From Phaeoceros laevis (taxonomy: Eukaryota > Anthocerotophyta > Anthocerotopsida > Notothyladales), in assembly GCA_049999765.1 (NCBI GenBank), contig JBNGIQ010009354.1, forward strand, positions 110,885 to 174,884: DNA of 64,000 nucleotides, written 5' to 3'. The notes under the pieces were generated by a model. The model ran no database searches and was not told the DNA's origin. It saw only the letters and a list, made by a program, of their open reading frames with translations. Positions 1-10,600 of this stretch are shown here, one piece after another; within the stretch, counting starts at the first letter, position 1, and the number at the start of each line of letters is the position of its first letter. Both the position numbers and the translations under genes were made by a program.

Positions 1-678
1 GCACCCCAACATCGGGCCGCCAGCATCAAGCCATTTCCCAAGCAGCCAAGAGCGGCGGAAGGATCGGCCACGGCAGTGCTGCACCACGGCGGGGCGCGGC
101 CTCAAGCCATCACGGCGGCAGGCAGGCAGGCTCAAGAGCCGCGCTCAGGCATCCTCGAGCGCGACACCATGGCCAAACTTTAGCCTCGAAGTGGCGCCAC
201 CATCGTCATCTCCTCAGACTCGAAGGGAACTTGTTTTTCGGGAACGTTTCCCGAAAAACAAAAAACGCGTTCCCAACAGACGGGAATGCGTCCGGACGGG
301 AACCCATTCCCGTCCGACAGAAACCTTGTATCCATTAACCTATTTTACAGACCAAAACATGATTAAGTTGAGGACGCGTACAAAATGTACCCCAACTTTC
401 TTGACGATGTGTATTATGCTTGATTCTTGATTAATAATGTATAATATGTACTTAATGTGTAATGTAACCTTTATTAGCATTCCTTATGTATTATGCTTGA
501 TTCTTAATTGATAACGTATATTATGTACTTAATGTCTAATGTAACATTTATTAGCACTCCTCCTCAAAGGCTGTTTTCCCTCATGTGTGACACATAATAC
601 ATAACATTAGCTTTGCAAAACACATAACATAACATTTAGCTTTTTACAAAGGTAGGGGAGCGGGGCCGAGCATAACAC
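1..678. repeat. AT-rich repeat region with tandem duplication and palindromes
   Basis: No gene is supported here. A 75-bp unit beginning near 410 is repeated from about 485 to 561 with several substitutions. A perfect palindrome with 14-bp arms (231-244 and 248-261, 3-nt spacer) is followed by a second GGACGGGAA/TTCCCGTCC inverted pair near 290-327. The first 180 bases are GC-rich and low in complexity. The palindromes resemble others near 34.66 and 36.3 kb, suggesting one family of repeat ends. Confidence 0.6.
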
Positions 679-681
679 TTA

Positions 682-1081
682 GGCCGGGTTCGCATAAGAC
701 CCGAACCCGGGCACAAAAACCCGCCTTTCGCGGGAACTCGTTCGCATGCGAACCCGGGCGGCGAACCTGGCCTAGGTTGGGTTACGGAGGTGTGCCCGTT
801 GTGGGGCACCGGGGACTTGAGGTCCCCCAAACCCAGAATGGGGATTTTTGAGAAGGTCCCCCATTCCAATAGAACTCAAGGCCTGGCATTGGCTTGGCTT
901 GGGGCGGGCCCGGTCACAAGCGTCGCCCGGGACCCGGCCGAAACGGCGTCTACCCATATTTAGATTCGGGCAAAACGCCCGACCCGGGCAAGTGCCACGC
1001 GTGACACAACAAAAAAGTCCGCTAACTTATTCGTGACCTGGCGTGCGCTCGCCCGGGTTCGGGTCTCATGCGAATCCGCCC
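682..1081. mobile_element. MITE-like element with terminal inverted repeats and TTA target duplication
   Basis: The left end (GGCCGGGTTCGCAT... then AGACCCGAACCCGGGC) is matched in inverse orientation by the right end (ending ...GGGTCTCATGCGAATCCGCCC), giving imperfect terminal inverted repeats of about 35 bp. TTA lies on both sides, at 679-681 and 1082-1084. A 400-bp length, long TIRs and a 3-bp TTA duplication are typical of PIF/Harbinger-type non-autonomous elements. No transposase is encoded, so it would need one supplied from elsewhere. The family assignment is inference. Confidence 0.75.
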
Positions 1082-1084
1082 TTA

Positions 1085-1379
1085 GGGCTATTTCCCATGC
1101 TCACCCGGCCGGGCCCGGATGTCGCGGGACCGAAAGGGGTGTCATTTCTTATGACCACCCGTGAGTCCAAGCCCCGGGTGGTCAGTCCAAGCCCCTTTTT
1201 TATCTGAGCTTATCTGAGCCGGTAGTCAAAATCTGAGCTCATTTGAGCCGCTAGTCAAAATCAGGGTCCCTCGCACATTGGTCCCCCACTAAAAATAGTT
1301 GGGGAATAAACCCGGGCCGGCCCGGGTTTCACTCTTTTGCGGCCAAAACACCGGTAGGGCCCTTCATGGGAAATGGCCC
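1085..1379. mobile_element. Second TIR element abutting the first
   Basis: The left end GGGCTATTTCCCATG (from 1085) is answered in inverse orientation by CATGGGAAATGGCCC (to 1379). Inside, further complementary GC-rich blocks (CCCGGCCGGGCCC near 1100, CCCGGGCCGGCCCGGG near 1310) and a 29-bp direct repeat (ATCTGAGC..GTCAAA, about 1202-1261) are visible. It starts exactly at the TTA that ends the preceding element; the right flank is TTG, so a target duplication is imperfect. It has no coding capacity. Confidence 0.55.
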
Positions 1380-1423
1380 TTGAATGAATGAATGGAAACT
1401 TTCCGATCTGGGCGATAGGCCGA

Positions 1424-1594
1424 CCGGGCAACAAAATGGTTGCGACCCAGGAGAACACCTATCCAAGTTAGTACAAAACTCCGGGCAACAAAATGGTTGC
1501 GACCCAGGAGAACACCTATCCAAGTTAGTACAAAACTCCGGGCAACAAAATGGTTCTGACCCAGGAGAACACCTATCCAAGTTAGTACAAAACT
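1424..1594. repeat. Three tandem copies of a 57-bp unit
   Basis: Units lie at 1424-1480, 1481-1537 and 1538-1594 and begin CCGGGCAACAAAATGG. They are identical apart from two substitutions in the third. The unit length is a multiple of three and the array is open in one forward frame, running into the RUN-gene fragment that follows. Nothing indicates it is translated. Confidence 0.85.
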
Positions 1595-1945
1595 CCTTAT
1601 ATGGCGTTCATGGGCCTGCTCAACATGGGTGTCAACCTTGCCATGGGGCAGGGTACCTTGATTGGCATAGCTAAAAATACTCCTGTGGGAATTGCTGGAG
1701 GTGAGGATGCTAGGGACTCTGAAGCCACAAGAAGTGACTCCAAGGAAAGGATGCAGCAAGCTGTTTGCCTGATTGCACAGCTAAAGCACTCCATGAAATC
1801 TGCACAGCTCAAGCACTCCATGAAATCTGTACTTGGTGAGGCTGTCAAACTTCGGGGAACCAATGGGGGATGGAGTATACACATTGACATTGTTTGGTGC
1901 CCTAGGTGAACAAGCACTGGGACATAGCCCGAAGGAAATCAGTGG
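1588..1945 (+). pseudogene. Partial copy of the RUN-domain exon of the 7686-12952 gene
   Basis: This stretch aligns almost end to end with 7752-8086, the start of the large exon of the RUN-PX gene, at roughly 85-90% by eye. Part of the RUN domain is represented, but the copy is broken. One base of a G run is missing (near 1856), shifting the frame, and a 27-bp segment is tandemly duplicated in-frame (1775-1801 and 1802-1828). Homology stops abruptly at about 1945, where a dispersed repeat begins. It has no downstream PX or zinc-binding parts, so it is a gene-fragment pseudogene, not a paralogue. Confidence 0.85.
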
Positions 1946-2060
1946 CCCGATAGCCCTGTGAGGAAGGCATCGAATCTGGCTCTAACTTGTTTGTGATGCT
2001 AGTAAAAAAAAGCGTAACCCTAAACCCTTTTGACAAACTGGTCAAATTCCTACCGTGCAC
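1946..2060. repeat. Dispersed repeat end, shared with 37518-37630
   Basis: The sequence from TAGCCCT through the CTAGTAAAAAAA block to GGTCAAATTCC matches 37518-37630 in the same orientation with scattered differences. It is probably the end of a transposable element. It directly abuts the truncated gene copy at 1588-1945. Confidence 0.6.
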
Positions 2061-2337
2061 CACACAGGTGGCCAGCATCTATTAATCTGAAAGCACAAAA
2101 TGCCGTTTATTGGGCTATGCAGGGCATAGCCAAAAATCAGAGCCTGTATATAGCACTTATTCTAAGGAACCGGTGGCTGGCTCATCAGTTCTGATGTTAG
2201 AACCTCAACAGCTGCCTCAGAATTCAATGCTTTCTGCGTCGTATACAGTCGGTGAGGCGTACTAAATACAATGGGGTTGAGAAAAAAAATCAACAATGAG
2301 CTCCTCATATCTAAACCCTGCAACCCAGTTCTGCCTT

Positions 2338-5300
2338 CTAATACAAGGAATTGAAGGTTAAAAACGTGGCAAAAAGTGAGGTTACTCCAAAAAACAGCGA
2401 GGGTAAGAGGGTAACATTGAGCAATCTCTCGTCGCCTAGATAACCTGCCAAAGTGATGGTTACATCAGCAACCACTCTGGCCAGGGTTCCGGCCTCCGTA
2501 GAGAGCAAACCGCCATTCCATGTTCCACGTGAGAGCCTAGACGACATTACTCTTGAAAGTAGCGATAAGTTCACACCTGCAAAATGACAGTTTCCCTGGT
2601 CGGGTTAGATTTTGATGCTTTCATTCACGGCATCGCGAAGCTTCATTCCATGACAAAGAAACATGTTCCCAACTGAAGGAAACCCCTTTCATTCCCTTCT
2701 GATCGTTTCCAGAATGACCTTGAGTCATCTGCAGCCATCTTACAAACTGAGAAATAGCAGAATTACATACCTTCCAAAACCTCTGCTGAAACAAAGATCA
2801 GCAAAGCTCCAGATATGTATTGCCCAACTGTGTATGGAATGGGTCCACAATAGCAGAGGCTGAGGACAATTCCGAGGCAAGTGAAAGCCTGAGAGAAAAC
2901 CAGTATCTGTCTGCAACCCCAAACACATCCTTTTCTTAGAGGCCGTCGGCACTGAGAATGCAAGCCAAAAAATACTGCAAGAACGGGAGATAAAGCAAAC
3001 AATTTCCAAACCTGTCTTCGAACATGTTACTGACGTAACTCCCTACAACCCAGTTGACTGGCAGAACCGTGAGGCCCAAAAGTGCCAGGAAAACGGCCAC
3101 TGAACCTGTTCCCCAATGAAAGTAGTAAGCCGTCACCACGCTGGATTCGGAAAGCAATATCTCCATTGCAAACTTCAACATGAAGTATATATACAGCTGA
3201 ACCTGCTTAGACATTGTGTTTAAAGGTCAAAGTTTCATCATCTAATCATGGTACTTGCGCAATTTTGCATGGAAGCAAAGATACTTCCAAGAAGCAAGTA
3301 CCTTCACTGGTTTGGTCAGTAGTCGGCAGGCTTCAAAGAAAGATGCCCCCGTACTGGATTCATCTGAACCTTCGTAACTATCTTTCTCATCAAAATCGTC
3401 TTCCATTGAGGATGACTTTATTATTCCTGAACTTTTTAGAAGAGGTTCTGACAGATCTGATACTCGTCTTCCACTTTCATCTGCTACCTCTGTTCATACG
3501 AAAACAGCTGCTTCTTTTGTTAACTACCGCTAAGTTGCTCGAACTTATAAAGCATAATGCAAAGTGCAAACTTTGATGCTTCCAGAAGGTGCTATGCCAG
3601 ACTCTTGTACCTGCATCTTCAACTGGTGCAATAGGATCAGCCGGAAAGTCACGGGGCGGCTCCTTGAAACCGACAGAGAGGTAGCCAAGATAGACCACCC
3701 AAGCCACTGCCATGACCCACCCAGGCAACGTGTTTGCATTCAAGCTGAGACTGAGAAAGGTAGTATCAAATTCGAGAACCCCGGCAAGGGCAGGCCCACA
3801 TGCCATTCCAAGTGCACTTGCGCTTACGAAGGCTGCAGAAGCCTTGAGACGATATTTTACTGGCACACAGTCACTGATGTAACGCCTATTGACAGCTCTA
3901 GCTGACCCAAGCCTGCAAAAAAACAGACTCCACAAACGTCAAATGCTGCATAGAACGGGAAGAAACCATATCCCTGAACCTAACATCTGCCCTGCTGCTA
4001 GCAGAGTGACCGAGCCGTTAACAGAAAGGAAATCAACCCCCTGAAGCAAAACCAGGGCGGCCTAGGGGAAGGAGTGACATGCATACCCACAAAGAAGGCG
4101 CCCAAGTATAAGGATAGTCAACGAATCGAAGTCATATGCAACAGCATAAAGAATGTTGCCAAGCAGGAGCATGATGCTGCTAAAGATCAGCGGTCTGAAA
4201 TAAGACCTGTTCGACCAGGCACTAAAGTATACAGATGACACCAATTGTGCAACAGCCATGGAACCAATAATCACACCACACAATGTGGGTGCTGCTCCTA
4301 AGCTCAATGCATATTTGTCTGCTGTGGGAACAATAATGTACGTATTGACCTGCAGCCCAACAAAATATAGGGATGGAGATCAGCGGCTGAAACACCCATG
4401 CGAGTCTTAAGGCGTGCATGGGATACAGATCACCTACCATATAGAGGAAGGTGTTTGCAAGGTTGAGGAACACAGACATTCCATGGTACTCTCTTTCTGC
4501 TATATCCTCTCCTGGCAGTGGAGGCAGCTCATCGACAGCAATGAGTTGCTTTCCCAGGAAGCGCAAAAAGCTTGTGGAATTGGTGAGTCTGTCTTCTGCG
4601 GACTTAATCAGCTCAATGATTGGCTCCTGCTACAGGTGGAACCAGAGGGCTACATTAGCAACTACATGTCATTGAGTTATCCTCAAGCAGATTGAGCTTC
4701 TGTGCATCAGCACTGGTGTGGGTCCGATGTTATGCAAGTTCAGAGGGCGAGAAGGATCACGGGAAGGCAAACCAACAACTGTAACTAGGTAATGGAGAAC
4801 CAAACCTCGAACGTGACTGTATGAGGGGAATCATAATATAGAGCGATAAGCGACCCCCTAAAAGTTTTTAACTCTGCCAGATTGTGAGCAATTGCCCCCA
4901 CAAGTGCACCAATGCCCTGTCACATGCCGTGCATCCCTGGAAGTCATTAATCTTTACAAGTGGAAGCCTGTGACTCATCAGGATTTCATGAGCAGCAGCT
5001 ATCCTCAAGAAGTCTGAAAGATCCGGTGGCCTGTCACGGTGTGAATGAACTGACCACATGACGAAACACTTGTTGCAGTTGTGAGTACGGATGGTTGGAC
5101 CGTGTAGCGACATAGTAGTCAGTTAACCTGTATCCAACACGCTTGTCGAACTTCTTCAAAATCTTCCTTAACCCTGTTGCATTCATCTCCATGAAATGAA
5201 GCAGCTTCAGCAAGTTTCTTCCGACATCGCGATACTCTTCTTGCAGCTCTGTCATTTTGTCTGCATTCTCTTGTGCTCCCTCACGCTCATCCCCGAGTCT

Positions 5301-5707
5301 TAATAGTCGGTTAGCCAACTGGCCTTGCTTCTCCAACAAAAAAAGAACGGACTTCTCCACCTACCACATGGACAAAGTCCTTAGAACTTGTTGCGAATAT
5401 CCCGGTCCGATTGAGCTTAAGCAAGAGCTTGTCCAGTTCGCGACCGTTACCTGTCGATCAAGCAACTCTGCGAACTCTTTCAGAATCTGCTCACGAGAAG
5501 CAGGATCAGCTTTTGCTGCCTGGGCATAGTTTCTTACTCGTTTCTTCATCATCTTGTACTGGATGTAGTGTCTGCGCAGATAAGAACCACATGAGCCTAA
5601 CGAAACTCTTCCTCGCACATGCTTAGTAGCAAATGTAAACTGGATGCAACTTACTCCTTCCATTCTGGAACCTGAAGCTCTCTGAGCTTGTTCCCGAATT
5701 TCACCAT
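2338..5707 (-). CDS. PHT5: SPX-MFS vacuolar phosphate transporter
   Basis: Eleven exons join without frame breaks into about 697 residues, the usual length of plant PHT5/VPT proteins: 5655-5707, 5451-5571, 5055-5360, 4806-4916, 4438-4626, 4087-4349, 3611-3912, 3302-3480, 3012-3202, 2771-2910, 2338-2576. The start gives [16 protein letters not shown], the hallmark of an SPX domain. The inositol-pyrophosphate-sensing helix KILKKFDK is in exon 3. From exon 5 (NLANTFLYM) a major facilitator domain follows, with [27 protein letters not shown] and the C-terminal [21 protein letters not shown]. Known family members move phosphate into the vacuole and sit in the tonoplast. A Ser/Asp/Glu-rich loop in exon 8 (about residues 450-505) is the usual variable linker. 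No lesion is seen. Confidence 0.95.
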
Positions 5708-7685
5708 CCTTACAACCTCGGAAGGGCCACCACTACGAACTGGGGTCAAGCACCTTGGACCCCGAGGTTCTCATATGTCCCTGCGCTTCTCTGATCAAAC
5801 GTGCGTTTCCATTATATATCACGTTGACAATAAGATGAGGTGAAAGACGCCACTCGAAGGAGGACGGTTGCTCTGCACTAGCGTGTCGCGTGCTGTTGCT
5901 TTGCTTGATCATATAGCGGCAAAGTCTTTGAAGGTCGGCTCATCCCGTTTTACAAACACAGACGCCCAAAGAGCAACCGCTAAGCAGCAGTGAGTAGCCC
6001 GCTTGTTGAAATCCTCAACTCAGCCCTGCATGCGTCCTGCTGGAAGGTGAACCTCTGGCCGGTGATGTTGGCGCAGCAGGGCCGGTAATCCAGCTGGAGA
6101 GGTGAGTAAAAGAGGAGGAGAAAGGACTTCAATATGTGCTTCCTTCAACTAGGAGTCGGCGATTCTTTGATTGTGCAAATAGTGACACACAGTAGACCCG
6201 AAAGGCTCATGCGAGTTCGAACTACGGGTGCCAGACTGCCAGTCCTAGTTGCCCGGGAGTTGCCTGGGAGAATGTGACGATAACTTACAGGTCTACAGGT
6301 CTGTGATCCTTGGAAAATGCTTGGCCTGGCCAACTCTAGGCCTGGGCTGGGCTAGCATTGCCGTTCCCCTATTATAGATGCGAGAATCGGAGTAGATGCG
6401 AAGTAGATGCTAAGCAGAGCCAAGTAGACTCTAGTCTATCTCCTGACTGCTGACACCCATCACTGATGTCACGCGACAAGTAGCGTAATAATCCGACAGA
6501 GCTAGACGCGTGGCACGCAGACCCGGACTGATCGGTCATGTGCGAAACAGCAAATACCAACCTAATCACTGACTCGTTACTCCACCTCGCACAAACGACG
6601 GACAGCACTGAACCGCATGCCTGAAAGCTCTGACTTGGTGTCTTGGCCAGGCTGTCGGAAGCCGATGAGTGAAACCACCGGGCTCCAGATAGAACGGAAA
6701 CTGATTCCGAGTAGAAGCATGTAGGTTGTCGGATGCGGCAACGAGGTTTGCGAATTCCAATTCGAATCTTTCGATGGGAAGCTGGAGTCCTTTGCACGCC
6801 TGGAGGTGTTCGCAGATATACCAATTGCTTGAATGGCTTTTGCCATAGTTCTCAGAGGAGGCATGGTGCGCACCACCTACAGCAGAAAGGAAACAAGTAC
6901 AGATGAATGTTCGAGACGCTGCGATGACCACTTAGGTTCGATTACTCACGACAATGCGTCTGCCACAGCTCCTGTGAGCCTGTTCAAGATGCGTGTGGAT
7001 CCTGTGAAGCTACTGCATGGCAGAGGGAAAGGCACCTGTGGGAACATTTTTGTAGGTGATGCTACTTACTTACAGGCTTTTGCAAACGAGATCAACAGAA
7101 AAGCGGAATTCAATCCTTCTCCATGTCAAGATGGAAGAATAGGTGAATCTCGTGTAGTGGGTGCGGTCCCAGGTACCTCGAGGTTTGACTCTGGCAGGTT
7201 AGGCTCCACATCGAGACATAGCAAAGGTCTCAACACTGTCTTTTGGTGGTCAACTACACAACATGGGTGTGAACCTCGTCACAGTCTCAGCTAGCTCACC
7301 TGGCTCGTCACAAGGAAAGGGGATGGACATAGCTCCGGGTGCGGCTGCTCAGTTGCAATCTTCTGGAAACGAGTCTACGGAATGCACTTTCGAGAGTCCA
7401 CAAAAACCTGCGGATAAAGCAACAACTCAATCAGGTAGAGTGGTTTCTGTCCGATATACCTTAAGATGCGCTCAAGGCCTTTTTCAGAGACGCAATCCAC
7501 TGAGACTGCCACTTCTGGCTTTGGTCCGGTAGACCGAGCTGCACCTGCTGGTATGCAGGATAACTCAAAGGGATGGGGTGACAACACTGCCTCTTTCGTC
7601 TATGGTCTTACTGCTGGAAAGGAAGGATTACATTTGCCTCTCTCTCTGAAGTCATGGTGGGGAAGTTCTCAGACAAGCAGAAAGG
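5708..7685. other. Intergenic region between divergent transporter and RUN-PX genes
   Basis: This 2-kb stretch must hold the 5' regions of both flanking genes. Several short ORFs exist (for example 6833-7294 and 7466-7759 on +) but show no recognisable domain and overlap in several frames; the last reaches into the RUN-PX start and may be 5' UTR. A short echo of the RUN exon (CAACATGGGTGTGAACCTCGTCA, 7259-7281) lies about 530 bp upstream of its counterpart at 7782-7804. Confidence 0.4.
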
Positions 7686-10600
7686 ATGTCGGAAGTGAAG
7701 ACTCTGAGCTTGTCCACTGGCATGGCAAACTCCAATCACACACAGTACAAAGCTCCTGATATGGCGTTCAGGGGACTGCTCAACATGGGTGTCAACCTTG
7801 TCATGGGGGAGAGTACCTTGACTGGCATAGCTAAAAATACTCCGGTGGGAATTGCTGGAGGTGAGGATGCTACGGACTCTGAAGTAACGGGAAGTGATTC
7901 TAAGGAAAAGGCCCAGCAAGCTGTTTGCCTGATTGCAGAGCTAAAGCAGTCTATGCAATCTGTACTTGGCGAGGCTGTCAAACTTGGGGGGGAACCAATG
8001 GGGGATGGAGTATACACACTGACATTGTTTTGTGCCCTAGTTGAACAAGCACTGGGACATGGCCTGAAGGAAAGCAGTGGTTTCAGGTGGCCCATTTGGG
8101 GTGCAGGCAAGAGACAGATGACATTCTTCAATGTGCTGGAATGCTTTGAGCAATCTATGGCTGTAAAACAAGCTACCCGTGAATCTCTGGGACTGGATGC
8201 TGTTCGAGGCTTAACCTGGGTAAGATCAAGCCTTGGTCAACTGCGTGCGTGGCTGCGTCTTTCTTTAAATGCAGGCGTGTTGGGCTCGAGGCTTCGAATG
8301 GTGCTGGAGGAGCCTAAGCTCTTGGAGCAGTGGTATGAGAACTGGGCTGTGTTGAGAGGAGAAGTTGCATATGAGGAATTGGTGTCAGTAATTATGTCTC
8401 TTGATGCTACCAGTACATGCCTCTCTGTCGCTGAAAGTTTAGCCCTTGACCATCAGAAGTTTGTCTGCTCTGGGGGGCCTTCAGAACGGGTCACACAAGC
8501 GGATGATGCAAAGCCAGACATGGGTCAACCCATTTCAAGTCCCATGTCTGCAGGTGCACGTGAGTCGTTTCCTCATCCATTCTCGGAGATGAAAGATATT
8601 CCTTGTGATGCTGCTGCTTCTTTGGAGCAGAAGGCACGAGTCAATTGGAAGGGCAGTTCGAAGAAACGGTTTGTATCAGTTCTTGATGAGAATGAACACG
8701 GTCAGCCGATCCTTGGCACACTAGACCATGGGGGCCACAGTGCTTATGCCACTTTCCCTCGAAAAGGTTTTCTCCATACTGCTCCAGAAAGTTGGTACTT
8801 CGATAGTAGCAATACATTGCAGCAGAAAGGGCTCCAGGAGGTTGGAAACTGGCAGGATAGCGGACTGTATGCACTAGTGGAGAAGAGTGGCGTGAGCAAC
8901 GAAGCTGGAACTTTAAGGTCATTCGATACACAATATGCTGTGTCATCTCCACAGGACTCGGATGTCTTTGAGGAGTGCCGAAATTTTGCAGATGAGCACA
9001 CAATCATAGGGTTCAACAATCAAGAAGAGGTTACAGACGTGGTTAGGACATGTGTGAGTGGCCAGCAAGTAGCGGTGGGCATGGAGAGAGATAGTGAACC
9101 AGAACGCTTACCAGACACTTCCAGAGCCCTGAGCTCTGCAGAAGAGGGAGAGGCTTTCGCTGATACACGGGGCACTTTTTTGCTGTCTGAGGATGACGTA
9201 TTTACCCCCAGAAATGACTTCTCTGTGGGTTCTCTGTCATACGACGATTTTGATGAAAGTCCTTTCCTCTGGAGTGCCAAATCTGACCCAGAAGATGCTA
9301 CTCAACGTGTGTTGCGAGCTGAAGAAACTGCCCAAAATGGAGAGGCTGGCCCTACCAGCGAGGTTATGGACGACTTGGTGTCTAGCGGACCTCAAAAGAA
9401 CAGTGTGTTAGCTCAGGAATTGAGTCTGAAAATAGAGCAGTTCAGGGAAGAGAGTGAAGTTGATTGGAATGGGAAGCACGTTTCGGAACTAATGACAGTC
9501 GCAAGTAGTCCAAGTACTAGCGAGGAGCAGGAAAGGAACCCCATGTCTGACGGTGAATCTGATCTCTCAATATTTGGGGACTGGGCAGAGGGAGGTGATG
9601 TGACGCAGTTAGTTATGAATCAAACAAGGACTCGTCTTGCTCACAGCAATCGAATGAACAAAGTTTTTAGCTTATGCAGCCGAGTAGAGGATGAGTTGGG
9701 ATTTGGAGCTCGTGACTGGGACGATTTTGAAGAGAACGATATCGAAGCTAGGGCAGCTGAAGATCCAAGCAGAGATGTTATGGTGTCTTATGCCATGGAA
9801 AATTCGAACCTGACTTTTTTTTGGCCTCCAGATGGTGCAACACAAGTAGGTGAGGTTCTGGATACAGCCCTAGGCAATTCCGATCCTGGACAAAATTTTT
9901 CAGGTGTGGTCAGGAGGACCGAGTGCACTGACCTTAATTATCATGAGAACAGTGAAGCAGAAAGAGAGACAGAGTCTGGACTGATTGGATGCGGAGAAGC
10001 AATTGCTTCTGAAGAATGTTTCAGTCCTAGTAAGGAAGCTGAAGGTGAAATTGGGAGGCAGAGTGTTGGGCACCAGGAGCGAGCTGTTTCAGTTTGGATG
10101 CCACAAACCATTTGCAGTGTTGAGACATGTCAGATGGTTTGTGATGGATTGGGGCACGACAGGCTACTGACCCAACAAGAAGGAAGCACCACTGAGAGCC
10201 TTTTGCCCAGCGAAGTACTCATGTTCGAGGTATCTGGTTCAGATGGAGAAGGTAGTCAAGTGGGTGCAGGCCCCCAGCTCAATGACGAGGAAGGAGTGGC
10301 AATACATGATGTAACCCCTAAAAGTGAAGGGTGTGGAGAAGAATTGACACAACATGCTATGGCCACTTCATTGCCCAAGGATGCATGTATTGTGTCACCA
10401 AGGAAAGTACGGCAGCGAAATGTATTCTCTCTTAGTTATGCAGTTGGGGATTTTCATGAGGATGATGAACATGTGAACATATCACAAGTGCCAACAAGAA
10501 AAGGATGTGTCGTCCGGCTTGGGTCAAAAGAAGCAGAAGAGCTGCTACAGCTAGACGTGACAAAACTAGGTCAAGCAAGTTGTCAATCTATACAAGGGGG

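Noticed and set aside
1424-1594. CRISPR-like repeat array
   Set aside because: Units are directly contiguous with no spacers and the genome is eukaryotic.
6833-7532. 153- and 89-codon ORFs upstream of the RUN-PX gene
   Set aside because: No domain, no consistent splice to the RUN exon and competing ORFs on the other strand; treated as possible 5' UTR.
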